This document shows, piece after piece, positions 51,363 to 60,513 of a stretch of DNA of 64,000 bases. Source of the stretch: Verrucomicrobiota bacterium. GTDB lineage: Bacteria; Verrucomicrobiota; Verrucomicrobiia; Limisphaerales; JACRJZ01. The DNA lies in NCBI GenBank assembly GCA_016219875.1, contig JACRJZ010000140.1, forward strand, positions 39,810 to 103,809, written 5' to 3'. The first letter of the stretch is position 1. Every line of letters begins with the position of its first letter. The notes under the pieces are model-generated. The model was not told the DNA's origin and did no database searches. It worked only from the letters and a program-made list of their open reading frames with translations. The position numbers and the translations under genes were made by a program.

Positions 51363-52594
51363 AGAGCCTGCTCACTGTGTCGGGGAGCGCCTACGGGTTC
51401 ATTGACGAGATGTTCCACACTTCGGAGGGCAAGCCCTATCTAAGCGCCAGAGCCATTACCGACATCTCCTGGAACGAGCAAACGCGCGGGATGTATGCGC
51501 AGTTTGTCTCCGGCACGTTGAACTTCACCAAGCTGGAATCGCTCTTCGGAGCGGTCATGACCACCGGGAAGCCAGTGATCGCCAACAACGCGCCCAACGA
51601 TCCCCGCCGGGGTGGCGTTCCGCCCGGTCATCCGGCGCTCAACGCCTTTCTCGGTCTCCCACTCCACTCGAACAACCGGTTCGTGGGCGTCATCGGCCTC
51701 GCCAATCGTCCCGGCGGCTATTCGGAGGAGGTCATCACGTATCTCCAACCTCTGGTGCAGGCTTGTGCGAACCTGCTGGCCGCGTGGCGAAGTGAACGAC
51801 AACGGGAAGAGGCGGAGGCGGCACTGGCGAGTAGAACCATCCAACTCGAAGCCGCCAACAAGGAGCTGGAGGCGTTTGCCTACTCGGTCAGCCACGACCT
51901 GCGGGCGCCGTTGCGGGGCATTGACGGCTGGAGCCATGCGCTGGTGGAGGACTACGGCGGCAAACTCGACGCGCAGGGTCGGGAGTATCTGGCGACGGTT
52001 TGCGCCGAGACGCAGCGGATGGGGCGACTGATCGACGACTTGCTCCAGTTGTCGCGGGTGACCCGCGCGGAGATGCGCCGGGAGCCGGTGGACCTCAGCG
52101 CGCTGGCCGGCAGCATCCTCGCCGGCTTGCGTCAACACGACCGGCAGCGGCAGGTGGAAACCGTCGTCGCCCCCGGCCTGACCGCCACGGGCGACCCGCA
52201 ACTATTGCGGTTGGTGCTGGAAAATCTGCTCGGCAACGCGTGGAAATTCACCAGCAAACGCGCGCAGGCGCGGATAGAATTTGGCCGACTTGCAGGCCCG
52301 CTGCCCTCCGCGGGCGCCACCTCAATCGCCGCGTCAGGGGACGCGCCCTACAACGGCACGGTCTTCTTCATTCGCGACAACGGCGCCGGCTTCGATATGG
52401 CGCACGCGGCAAAGCTTTTCGGCGCGTTCCAGCGGCTGCATCGGCCGAGCGAATTTCCGGGGACGGGCGTTGGCTTGGCTACGGTGCAACGCATCATCCA
52501 CCGCCACGGCGGCCGGGTGTGGGCCGAGGCCGCCCAGGACACGGGCGCCACCTTCTACTTCACCTTGGCAACAAACGAATCAAACCATGACTAA
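51131..52594 (+). CDS. C-terminal GAF-histidine kinase part of the split gene
   Basis: The ORF is 487 aa, in another frame, overlapping the previous ORF. It begins at the end of a PAS domain (VRLLSISRDISAQKQAEAEIQKLNAELEDRVRQRTAQLEEA) and is followed by a GAF domain (TVSGSAYGFIDEMFHTSEGKPYLSARAI ... NRFVGVIGLANR), the HisKA His in FAYSVSHDLRAPLRGI and an HATPase domain with LENLLGNAWKFTS, IRDNGAGFDM and GTGVGLATVQRI. It may still be translated as a cytoplasmic kinase. The stop overlaps the ATG of the next regulator. Confidence 0.82.
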   Translation: MVRLLSISRDISAQKQAEAEIQKLNAELEDRVRQRTAQLEEANTHLRAERTLTEAIHQAQTQFIAADVSQNIFNGLLKSLLTVSGSAYGFIDEMFHTSEGKPYLSARAITDISWNEQTRGMYAQFVSGTLNFTKLESLFGAVMTTGKPVIANNAPNDPRRGGVPPGHPALNAFLGLPLHSNNRFVGVIGLANRPGGYSEEVITYLQPLVQACANLLAAWRSERQREEAEAALASRTIQLEAANKELEAFAYSVSHDLRAPLRGIDGWSHALVEDYGGKLDAQGREYLATVCAETQRMGRLIDDLLQLSRVTRAEMRREPVDLSALAGSILAGLRQHDRQRQVETVVAPGLTATGDPQLLRLVLENLLGNAWKFTSKRAQARIEFGRLAGPLPSAGATSIAASGDAPYNGTVFFIRDNGAGFDMAHAAKLFGAFQRLHRPSEFPGTGVGLATVQRIIHRHGGRVWAEAAQDTGATFYFTLATNESNHD

Positions 52595-53012
52595 ACGCCC
52601 CATCCTGCTGGTGGAAGACAACCCCAGCGACATACAACTCACTCAACGGGCCTTTGCCAAAAGCAATATCGCCAACGAACTGGTGGTGGCCGAGGACGGC
52701 CAGGCGGCGCTGGACTATTTGTTCGGCGACCCGGGCCGCGGATTGCCAGCGGTGGTGCTGCTGGACTTGAAACTGCCGCGGGTGGAAGGCCTGGAAGTGT
52801 TGCGGCGCATCCGGACGGACCAGCGCACGCATTTGTTGCCCGTGGTGATACTGACCACCTCGAAAGAGGAGCAGGACATGGTGCAGAGCTACCAACTCGG
52901 CGCCAACAGTTACATCCGCAAGCCGGTCAGCTTTGTGGAGTTCTCCGAGGCCGTCGCCCGGCTGGGCGTCTATTGGCTGGCGTTGAACGAAGCGCCGCCG
53001 GTGGGAAAGTAG
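52587..53012 (+). CDS. Single-domain response regulator (Rcp1 type)
   Basis: The protein is 141 aa, a receiver domain only. Landmarks are ILLVEDNPSDIQLTQRAF, phospho-acceptor Asp60 in VVLLDLKLPR, Thr/Ser in VVILTTSKEE and Lys in SYIRKPVSF. There is no output domain. It overlaps the kinase gene by eight bases and is followed four bases later by a hybrid kinase, so it probably shuttles phosphate between them. The E-x-x-M-V-Q-S-Y-Q-L-G-A-N-S-Y pattern is typical of phytochrome-linked Rcp1 proteins. Confidence 0.93.
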   Translation: MTKRPILLVEDNPSDIQLTQRAFAKSNIANELVVAEDGQAALDYLFGDPGRGLPAVVLLDLKLPRVEGLEVLRRIRTDQRTHLLPVVILTTSKEEQDMVQSYQLGANSYIRKPVSFVEFSEAVARLGVYWLALNEAPPVGK

Positions 53013-53016
53013 CATC

Positions 53017-55419
53017 ATGGCCAAATCACTGCACATTCTGATCGTGGAAGACTCGGCGAGCGACGCCGCGCTCGTAGTGCGGCAGATCGAGCGCGCGGGT
53101 TACGAAGTCTGCTGGGAGCGCGTGGACAACGCGGCGGCGTTGCAGGCGGCGCTGCAAAAGGGGCGCTGGGACGCGGTGCTGTGTGACTACGCCATGCCGG
53201 ACTTTGGCGGCGCCGAGGCACTGGCCATCGTCCGTGACAGCGGGCGCGACCTGCCGTTCATCTTCGTGTCGGGCACGATGGGCGAGGACGTGGCCGTGGA
53301 GGCGATGAGGGTCGGGGCGCACGACTACGTGATGAAAGGCAACCTCAAACGCCTCGTGCCGGCCATCGAGCGCGAGTTGCGCGAGGCCGAGGTGCGCCGG
53401 GACCGCCGGGAGGCCGAGGAAGAACTGCGGGTGACTCACGAGGCGTTGCGCCACCTGCTGGCCCACAGTCCGGCGGTGATTTGCAGTCAGAGGATCGACG
53501 GCCCGGACATGCGGATCGAGTTCGTCAGCGACAACGTCCAACGGCTCCTGGGTTTCAGCGCCGCGGAAGTCGCGCGACGCGGATGGTGGCTGGACAGTCT
53601 GCATCCCGAAGACCGCGCGCGCGTCCTGGCCGTGGTCCGGGAGGGGACGCGGGGGCCGGGCTACTCGGCCGAATACCGCCTCCGGCACCGGGACGGAACG
53701 TACCGCTGGATCAAAGACAGCAACCGCGTGGTGTGCGATGCAGCCGGCCAGCCCAGGGAAGCCGTAGGCGTGTGGACGGAAATTACGGAGCGCAAAGCGG
53801 CCGAAGAAAGCCTCCGCGCCGAGCGGCAGCGTTTCGCCCATCTTTTCGAGAACTCTCCGGTCGCGACCTGGCTGGAAGATTGCACCGCGCTCGAAGCCTG
53901 GATGCAGCAGTTGCGCGCGGAAGGCGTCATGGAATTGCGCGCGTTCCTGACCCAGCACCCGGAGCAGGTCCAGCACGCGCTGGGGTTGATCCGCGTGCTG
54001 GACGTGAACCAGGCGGCAGTGACGCAGAACGCCGCGTCGAGCAAGCAGCACTTGATGACGAGTCTGCCGGGTTTGTTCCCCAGTTCTTCCCACCCGGTCT
54101 TTGGCGAAGAACTCGCCGCCTTCTGGTCGGGCAAAACGCGCTTTGAATTCGAGATCCGCAGCGCCCGCCTGGACGGCGCCCCGCTTGACCTGATCGTCCG
54201 GGTGGATGTCCCGGAGAAAGACGGCCGGCCCGACTTCTCGCGGGTCATCGTGGCCACCACCGACATCACCGAAAGGAAGAAGATCGAAGCGCAATTCCTC
54301 CGCGCCCAGCGGCTGGAGAGCATCGGCCAACTGGCGGGCGGCATCGCTCACGATCTCAACAATATTCTCGCGCCGATCATGATGCTCACCCCCATGCTGC
54401 GCGAGTCCATCCACGACCCGCACATGTTGGCCTTGGTGCAAATGCTGGAAACCAGCGCCAAGCGCGGGGCCAGCATCGTCAAGCAGGTGCTCACCTTCTC
54501 CCGCGGCATCGAAGGCCGGAAAGCTCCGGTGCAAACCCGCGCCCTCTTCAACGAGATTCAGAGCATCGTCCGCGAAACGTTCCCCCGCACCATCACCATC
54601 CAGACCCGCGTGCCCGCCGACCTGTGGCTGGTCCAGGCCGACTCCACCCAATTGCACCAGGTGCTCATGAACCTGTGCGTCAACGCCCGCGATGCCATGC
54701 CCAACGGCGGAGTGCTGCTCCTGGACGCGCAGAACCTGCGGCTGGATGCGGAGTCCGCCCGGACTTTTCCTGGTGCCAAGGAAGGCTGCTACGTGGCTTG
54801 GCGCATTTCGGACACCGGGCAAGGCATCCCCCAGGAGCACCTCGACCACATCTTCGACCCGTTCTTCACCACGAAGGAAGTGGGCAAGGGCACCGGCCTG
54901 GGGCTGTCCACGGTGCTGGGCATTGTGCGGGACCACGGCGGCGTGATCGACGTGACGAGCGAAGCGGGCCAGGGCACGCGCTTCACCCTCCTCCTGCCGG
55001 CGCTCCAGCAGTCCGCCCAGGTTCCGCCGCCTACGGACACGACCAGTGTCCCGCGGGGCCACGGCGAGCGGGTGTTGGTGGTGGACGATGAGGAATCCGT
55101 GCGCCAGCTCGTGCAGCTTGCGCTGGAGCACCACGGCTACCAACCCATGATCGCGACCGATGGCAAGAAAGCCATCAACCTCTACACCGAATACGGCGAG
55201 AACATCCGGGTGTTGCTGACCGACATGGACATGCCGCCGCCACACGGCCAAGCGGTGATCCAGGCCGCCCGCAAGCTGCACCCGGAGGTCAAGATCATCT
55301 GCATGAGCGGCCACCCGCGGGCCGTGCAATTGGAGCCGTCGCCCGCCGCGTTTCTGGAGAAGCCGTTCACGGCTTCACGAATGCTGCGCACCCTCCACCA
55401 AGTGCTGGCCCAGAAGTGA
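53017..55419 (+). CDS. Hybrid histidine kinase (REC-PAS-PAS-HisKA-HATPase-REC)
   Basis: The protein is 800 aa with no membrane segment. It has an N-terminal receiver with Asp57 (AVLCDYAMPDF), a PAS domain around 140-260 (HRDGTYRWIKDSNRVV), a second PAS-like region around 270-430, the HisKA His445 in SIGQLAGGIAHDLNNILAPI, an HATPase domain with LMNLCVNARDAMP, ISDTGQGIPQEHLDHIFDPFFTTK and GTGLGLSTVLGIV, and a C-terminal receiver with Asp736 (LLTDMDMPPP). It works as a cytoplasmic phosphorelay hub. The preceding gene ends four bases before it. Confidence 0.94.
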   Translation: MAKSLHILIVEDSASDAALVVRQIERAGYEVCWERVDNAAALQAALQKGRWDAVLCDYAMPDFGGAEALAIVRDSGRDLPFIFVSGTMGEDVAVEAMRVGAHDYVMKGNLKRLVPAIERELREAEVRRDRREAEEELRVTHEALRHLLAHSPAVICSQRIDGPDMRIEFVSDNVQRLLGFSAAEVARRGWWLDSLHPEDRARVLAVVREGTRGPGYSAEYRLRHRDGTYRWIKDSNRVVCDAAGQPREAVGVWTEITERKAAEESLRAERQRFAHLFENSPVATWLEDCTALEAWMQQLRAEGVMELRAFLTQHPEQVQHALGLIRVLDVNQAAVTQNAASSKQHLMTSLPGLFPSSSHPVFGEELAAFWSGKTRFEFEIRSARLDGAPLDLIVRVDVPEKDGRPDFSRVIVATTDITERKKIEAQFLRAQRLESIGQLAGGIAHDLNNILAPIMMLTPMLRESIHDPHMLALVQMLETSAKRGASIVKQVLTFSRGIEGRKAPVQTRALFNEIQSIVRETFPRTITIQTRVPADLWLVQADSTQLHQVLMNLCVNARDAMPNGGVLLLDAQNLRLDAESARTFPGAKEGCYVAWRISDTGQGIPQEHLDHIFDPFFTTKEVGKGTGLGLSTVLGIVRDHGGVIDVTSEAGQGTRFTLLLPALQQSAQVPPPTDTTSVPRGHGERVLVVDDEESVRQLVQLALEHHGYQPMIATDGKKAINLYTEYGENIRVLLTDMDMPPPHGQAVIQAARKLHPEVKIICMSGHPRAVQLEPSPAAFLEKPFTASRMLRTLHQVLAQK

Positions 55420-55920
55420 GCCGGGACGGGACGGGCGAACGACCGCTCCGACGGCATTGGGAGGCGATTTCGAAACTCCGTAGCAGCCGACGTGAGGAGG
55501 CTTAAACCCGAAAACCGAAATCGCTCGCGGCCGGGAGCGCGGGCGTCCTCGCCCGCAGCACCTTGGAAGCGAAACCGGCGGACAGAAGCTCCCACGCCTC
55601 TGCCGGGCATAAGCCGCTGCGGCCGAGGACGACCGCGCTCCAAAAGCCAAGCCAGCTTCGGGATTCGGGTTGAAAACTCCCTTGAGCCGCGACGAATCGA
55701 AGTTTGGAGTTCCGCGTTTACGCGGTTTAACGGGGGACGCGCAGCACGAACCGCGTAAACGCGGAACTCCAAACGGGGTTTTCAAACAGGCTCTCAGATA
55801 TCCTGAGCTGTGGAACGTGGCTGGGCCGCCCGGTGAGGGCACCGGGCCAACATGGCCCGCCGTTCCTGTAGGCCGGGTCCCCTGACCCGGCGAACTCTGC
55901 GACAGTTTTGAAATCGCCTC
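55420..55920. repeat. Composite spacer bounded by inverted GAGGCGATTTC copies, with a perfect palindrome
   Basis: GGAGGCGATTTCGAAAC at 55459-55476, continuing into a copy of the GCAGCCGACGTGAGGAGG repeat, is inverted at about 55904-55920. Inside is a 26-base perfect inverted repeat (55702-55727 and 55749-55774, core GGAGTTCCGCGTTTACGCGG) with a 21-base loop. The hairpin GCCGGGT-CCCCTG-ACCCGGC is at 55872-55891. No gene is supported. The spacer separates a plus-strand from a minus-strand gene. Confidence 0.75.
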
Positions 55921-57312
55921 TCAGTACTCGCGCTTCGTCGTGATGCCGGGCATCGGGATGGGGTACTTGCCGTTCGCATCGGCTTGCAGCGGCGCGGGCG
56001 AACTGTCCGTCAACTGGTCCACGGTCGGCGCCATCTCGTGTTCGCATTCGAGCATGTCCTCGTACCGGATCTCTTGCCCGGTGTGCGCGGCCATGCGGCC
56101 CATGCTGGTGACGAGGCTGGTTTCGACGCCGCGCTTGACCTCGTTGTAGGGCTTGTCGTTGCGGATGGCGTCCAAGAGGTCGTTCCATTCGTTCTGATAG
56201 GGATCTTCTTCGCCGCGGGGCGCTTTGGATTCCCAGAGCATGTTCGAGCGCATCGGATTCTGGCCCTTGTAGATGCTGGAGGGTTGGCCGCAGTCGCTGT
56301 TCTTGGAGGCGATGGCCAGGCCTTTGGTGCCGTGAACGTAGCTGGAGTAAATGTCTTTGCAGCCGGTCATGCAGCGGCCGTCGAAGTTGAATTTGCTCCC
56401 GTCCTCGAAGGTGTATTCCACCGCATACACGTCGAAGTTCTGGTCCACGTAGAGCTGGCCGTCGCGGCTGTGGCGATAGTGGCGCCCGCCCAACGCCTGG
56501 GCCTTGGTCGGCCAGGCGTTCTTCATCCAGCAGAGATGGTCGATGACGTGGATGTAGAAGTCGCTGAAGTTGCCGCCGCTGGCCCAGATGAAACTGTGGA
56601 AACGCTGGATCTGGTAGTGCAGCTCGTTGGCCCCGGCGGGCTTGGCGTGCGATTGGAAGGAGCCGCCCGGCGCGTGCATCCGGTAGCCGCGCATCAGAAT
56701 GATGTCGCCAACCTCGCCGTCCTGGATGCGCTTGGCCAGTTCTTGGAGCGCGCGGCTGTGGCGGGACATCAGGCCCACGCCGACTTTCAGGTTCTTGGCC
56801 GTGGCGTCTTCAGCGAGCTTGAGCATCCGCTTGCTGGTCGGGCCGTCCACGGTGACCGGCTTTTCCATGAAGACGTTCAGGCCCTTCTGGATGGCGTAAG
56901 TGAAATGCACCCAGCGGAACGCCGGCGGCGTGGCGAAGATCGCGATGTCGCCGGGCTTGAGGCAATCCATCGCCTTCTTGTAGGCGTCGAAGCCGACGAA
57001 CTGGCGCTCCTGGGGCACGTCCATCTTGTCGGCGAATTGGCGCTTCAGGTTGCCGAAGCTGCCCTGCAGGCGGTTCTCGAAAACGTCGGCCATGGCCACC
57101 AGCTTGGTGGGGCCATTCCGGACGGACAGGGCGTTGGCGGCCGCGCCGCTGCCCCGGCCGCCGCAGCCAATGAGCGCGACTTGGATCAGATCGCTGCCGG
57201 CGGCATGGACGGCAGGAAGGGCCGCGCCGGCGAGGGCGGAGGCCGCGGCCAGCTTGGTGGTGGTCTTCAGAAACTCACGACGAGACGTTGCTGCTAAAAT
57301 GGTGCTATTCAT
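55921..57312 (-). CDS. Tat-exported Gfo/Idh/MocA-family oxidoreductase
   Basis: The protein is 463 aa from ATG 57312; ATG 57321 is an alternative. The twin-arginine signal is SRREFLKTTTKLAAASALAGAALPAVHA. The NAD-binding motif is VALIGCGGRGSGAAANAL, the family signature EKPVTVD (FMEKPVTVDGP) carries the conserved Lys-Pro, and HVIDHLCW supplies the catalytic-site His. Such periplasmic dehydrogenases, expanded in Verrucomicrobiota and Planctomycetota, act on sugars or sugar acids; the substrate is unknown. The gene is divergent from the trigger factor gene. Confidence 0.92.
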   Translation of the reverse strand: MNSTILAATSRREFLKTTTKLAAASALAGAALPAVHAAGSDLIQVALIGCGGRGSGAAANALSVRNGPTKLVAMADVFENRLQGSFGNLKRQFADKMDVPQERQFVGFDAYKKAMDCLKPGDIAIFATPPAFRWVHFTYAIQKGLNVFMEKPVTVDGPTSKRMLKLAEDATAKNLKVGVGLMSRHSRALQELAKRIQDGEVGDIILMRGYRMHAPGGSFQSHAKPAGANELHYQIQRFHSFIWASGGNFSDFYIHVIDHLCWMKNAWPTKAQALGGRHYRHSRDGQLYVDQNFDVYAVEYTFEDGSKFNFDGRCMTGCKDIYSSYVHGTKGLAIASKNSDCGQPSSIYKGQNPMRSNMLWESKAPRGEEDPYQNEWNDLLDAIRNDKPYNEVKRGVETSLVTSMGRMAAHTGQEIRYEDMLECEHEMAPTVDQLTDSSPAPLQADANGKYPIPMPGITTKREY

Positions 57313-57483
57313 GGCGCGCATGGTTTCGCGGCCCGCCGGTGGTGTCAACTCTGGAGAAACGAAATTTCCCTGCCCCAAGCTTGACCCTCCCTCTGCTGTT
57401 ACCTATTGTCCCCGACTCGCCGTTTCGCGGCCCTCGGGAAACAACCGCGGCGGCACTGTTTAACAATCAAACGAGAGTCTGCT

Positions 57484-58812
57484 GTGAACGTAACCGTCAA
57501 CGACACGGGTCCGTGCAAGAAACTGGTGCGGATCGAACTGACCGATGCCGAGGTGAACGGCGTCTTCGCCGAGGTGGAAAAGGACTTCGGCAAGCACGCC
57601 GTCCTGCCCGGCTTCCGCAAGGGCAAGGCCCCGCTCGCGTTCGTCCTCAAGTCCTTTGAGAAGGAGATCAAGGAAGAAGTCCGCCGCAAGCTGGTGGGCG
57701 ACTTCTACCGCAAGGCCGTCCAGGAGCAGAAGCTCGCCGTCTATAGCGTCCAAGACGTCGAGGACCAGGAACTTCAGTCCGTCCAGAAAGGCCAGGGCAC
57801 GCACTTCGTGGCCACGGTTGAAATCCATCCCACCTTCGAATTGCCCAATTACCGCGGCTTGGTCGCCAAGCGTGAAAGCCGCAGCGTGAGCGAGGGCGAC
57901 ATCGACCACGCCATCGACCTGCTCCGCGGGCGCAACGCCAAGTTTGAGAAGGTGGACCGCGAGGCCAAGCCGGGCGATTTCGCGGTGGTGAACTACACCG
58001 GCGCCGTGGAGGGCAGGCCGATCTCGGAACTGGCCCCGGCCTCGCGCGGTTTGGCGGGACAACAGAATTTCTGGGTCGAGATCAAGGAAGGCGCCTTCAT
58101 TCCCGGCTTTGCCACGCAACTCATCGGGGCGAAAGCGGGCGACCAACGCACCGTCACCGTCGAGTTCCCGGCGGACTTCGTGAGCCAGCCGCTGGCAGGC
58201 AAGAAAGGCAGCTACGCCGTCGAAGTGGTGGAAGTGAAAGAGCGCGTCCTGCCGGCCATCGATGACCAGTTTGCGCAATCGTGGGAAGCGAAGGACGTGC
58301 CCGGCTTGCGCGAAGGCGTCCGGCAGGACCTCCAGAACGAACTCAACGACAAGCAGCGCCGCACCATCCGGGAACAGGTCGTGCGCGGCCTGCTGGCGCA
58401 GGTGAATTTCGAGATGCCTGAATCCGCCGTGCTCAACGAGACGCGCAGCGTGGTCTATGACATCGTGCGCGAGAACCAGGAACGCGGCATTTCCAAGGAA
58501 GCGATCGACAAGAGCAAGGACGAGATTTTCAACGCCGCCAACCTGGCCGCGAAGGAGCGCGTGAAGGCCGCCTTCGTGTTTGCCAAGATCGCCGAGAAAG
58601 AAGGCATCAAGGTCCTGCCGCAGGAATTCCAGGCCCGCCTCTTCGTCATGGCCCAAGCCGCGCAGATGCCGCCCGACAAGTTCTTCAAGGAACTGGAGAA
58701 GCGGAACGCCGTCTCCCACGTCACCGAGTTGGTGCTCAACGACAAGGTCATCGACTTCCTCCAGCAGAACGCGAAGATCGAAGACATCCCCGCTGCGCCG
58801 GCGGCGGCGTAA
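57484..58812 (+). CDS. tig: Trigger factor (ribosome-associated chaperone)
   Basis: The protein is 442 aa from GTG 57484. The N-terminal ribosome-binding domain contains the signature GFRKGKAP (LPGFRKGKAPLAFV). The PPIase domain is at about 155-250 (AKPGDFAVVNYTGAVEGRPI ... FIPGFATQLIGAKAGDQRTVTVEFP). The helical C-terminal domain spans about 255-425. It binds ribosomes near the peptide exit tunnel and helps fold nascent chains. Length and domain order are normal. Confidence 0.93.
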   Translation: MNVTVNDTGPCKKLVRIELTDAEVNGVFAEVEKDFGKHAVLPGFRKGKAPLAFVLKSFEKEIKEEVRRKLVGDFYRKAVQEQKLAVYSVQDVEDQELQSVQKGQGTHFVATVEIHPTFELPNYRGLVAKRESRSVSEGDIDHAIDLLRGRNAKFEKVDREAKPGDFAVVNYTGAVEGRPISELAPASRGLAGQQNFWVEIKEGAFIPGFATQLIGAKAGDQRTVTVEFPADFVSQPLAGKKGSYAVEVVEVKERVLPAIDDQFAQSWEAKDVPGLREGVRQDLQNELNDKQRRTIREQVVRGLLAQVNFEMPESAVLNETRSVVYDIVRENQERGISKEAIDKSKDEIFNAANLAAKERVKAAFVFAKIAEKEGIKVLPQEFQARLFVMAQAAQMPPDKFFKELEKRNAVSHVTELVLNDKVIDFLQQNAKIEDIPAAPAAA

Positions 58813-59019
58813 CGCGCGGAACTTTTTTTCAAAAACTGTGGCAGCCGACGTGAGGAGAACTCCACAGTCGGCGACCGGGTGTCGCAGTCAGGAACCGGCT
58901 GGTGGGGCGAGCGTACCCGAGCCGGGTTGGATCTTGGGCGGCTCGCGAGTACGCTCGCCCCACCGAACGATTCCTGGATAGGCCCTGATTCTTCATCTGA
59001 CTTCCGACCTCTGTCCTGG
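58813..59019. repeat. Spacer with two hairpin repeats after tig
   Basis: Just after tig, ACTGTGG/CCACAGT brackets a copy of the GCAGCCGACGTGAGGAG repeat (58836-58870). Then GGTGGGGCGAGCGTAC (58901-58916) and GTACGCTCGCCCCACC (58949-58964) form a perfect 16-base inverted repeat with inner CGAGCCG/CGGCTCG pairing. These may end transcription of tig and of the convergent minus-strand gene. Confidence 0.7.
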
Positions 59020-59940
59020 CTACGCCCAAAGCCGCTCCGGATACGCGCCGGCCCGGACCAGGGCACGGATGCTCTCCATCACCACCGGCCGGTCTTCGCG
59101 ATAGGTCACGCCGAACCACGACGCCGAAGTCGGCAGCACCTTCACCTGGGCGCGGCCTTCACGGATGAGCGCGTCCACGGCCATGGGCAAGTAGAACTCC
59201 GCTTTCGGGCTGGTCAGATTGCGGTCGAGAAACTCGCCGAACAAACGCCGCAAGTGGCCGAAGAGCGCCGGCGTGAAACCCCAGAAGTTCAGTGATACAA
59301 TTTCGTTGCCCGTCATCTCGCGGAAGGCGCCGCCGGCCTCCTTGTTGCGGGCGCCCGTCGCGGTCCGTTCGATGGCGGTGAGTTCTTCGACCGCGACGAG
59401 GTGGCCGTCCGCATTGGTCTGGCAAACGCCGCGCGCGACGGTGCCGTGTTCGGAAAGCGTCCGCGAAAGTTGGAAGCCGACCATCGCGAACGTGTCGCAG
59501 CCGGCGGCCACTGTCGGCCGGGTGAGAAACTCCGCCAGCACCCGGTAGGATTCCGCGCCGTAGAAATCGTCCGCGTTGATCACGGCGAACGGCTCGCCCA
59601 GCGCGTCCGCCGCGCAGAGCGTGGCGTGGCCGGTGCCCCAGGGCTTTTTGCGGTCAGGCGGAAGCTGATAGCTCGGCGGCAACGGCGCGAGTTCTTGAAA
59701 GGCGTAACGCACGTCGATCTGCCGCTCAAAGCGCCGGCCCAGCACGTCCCGGAAATCTTGTTCAATGTCGCGGCGGATGACGAACACGACCTTGCCGAAG
59801 CCGGCGCGGCGTGCGTCGAACACGGAGTAGTCGAGGATCGCTTCGCCGCCGGGGCCGAGCGGCTCCATCTGCTTCAAGCCGCCGTAGCGGCTGCCGATGC
59901 CGGCAGCGAGGACAACGAGAGTGGGCTTGGGGTGAATCAT
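59020..59940 (-). CDS. Sugar nucleotidyltransferase-like protein
   Basis: The protein is 306 aa. The N-terminal motif LVVLAAGIGSRYGGLKQMEPLGPGGEAILDYS is the NTP-transferase signature (G-x-G-S/T-R-x-G-G-x-K-x). INADDFYGAESYRVL carries the metal-binding acidic residues. It probably couples an NTP to a sugar or polyol phosphate; the specificity cannot be read from sequence. It is in the same direction as two small hypothetical genes upstream. Confidence 0.85.
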   Translation of the reverse strand: MIHPKPTLVVLAAGIGSRYGGLKQMEPLGPGGEAILDYSVFDARRAGFGKVVFVIRRDIEQDFRDVLGRRFERQIDVRYAFQELAPLPPSYQLPPDRKKPWGTGHATLCAADALGEPFAVINADDFYGAESYRVLAEFLTRPTVAAGCDTFAMVGFQLSRTLSEHGTVARGVCQTNADGHLVAVEELTAIERTATGARNKEAGGAFREMTGNEIVSLNFWGFTPALFGHLRRLFGEFLDRNLTSPKAEFYLPMAVDALIREGRAQVKVLPTSASWFGVTYREDRPVVMESIRALVRAGAYPERLWA

Positions 59941-59955
59941 GGTTCAATGGTGAAG

Positions 59956-60378
59956 TCAGTTCGCCAACTCCTGCAACAATCTGTCTGCATCCTGAATCCA
60001 ATGCGTGTCGCCGCGACGAACAGCCTCTGCTCGCCCATCGCGCAAGTAGGCCTCGGCCAGTTCGGTGCGGCCAAGCTCGGCGAGCCGCTCTGCCAAAGAA
60101 ATCATCTTCGTGTGTTTCGGCTCGTCTGGAAACGCCTGTGACTCCTCCAGCGCCAACTCGTAAAGCCTCACAGCGTCTGTCACGTCCTCTGTGAAATCGG
60201 CCATCGCTTCGGTGAGGAACGGATGGGAGCACCCCCGACTGGCCTGCTCGTCGTAGTAAGCACGCAACGCTCGGCAGTGAACGTCGTGGAGCACGTCATC
60301 GCCAGCTTCCGTCGCATTCGCGATGGCCACGGCAAATCCGCGCACCCGCTCATAGATGTCTGGGGGGATGTTGCTCAT
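59956..60378 (-). CDS. Hypothetical helical protein
   Basis: The protein is 140 aa, acidic, with TPR-like helices (ISLAERLAELGRTELAEAYLRDGRAEAVRRGDTHWIQDADRLLQEL). No family is recognised. The start ATG 60378 and the tight spacing (15 bases) to the nucleotidyltransferase gene suggest one transcript. No signal peptide is present, so it is cytoplasmic. Confidence 0.65.
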   Translation of the reverse strand: MSNIPPDIYERVRGFAVAIANATEAGDDVLHDVHCRALRAYYDEQASRGCSHPFLTEAMADFTEDVTDAVRLYELALEESQAFPDEPKHTKMISLAERLAELGRTELAEAYLRDGRAEAVRRGDTHWIQDADRLLQELAN

Positions 60379-60513
60379 GGCGCGGGCGGGACGGTGTCAC
60401 GAAGATGCTCAGTGATCGCCGCAGGCGAGGAGGGTTGAGCGTGAAAGGAGCGTGCGGATTGAAGCCCCGCATAGGGCGGAGAGGCATAGCGGCGGCTCTC
60501 GGGAGCGTACTTG

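Noticed and set aside
53026..55329. Minus-strand ORF of 767 aa
   Set aside because: Antisense to the hybrid kinase; no domains.
57460..58719. Minus-strand ORF of 419 aa
   Set aside because: Antisense to trigger factor; composition of a shadow ORF.
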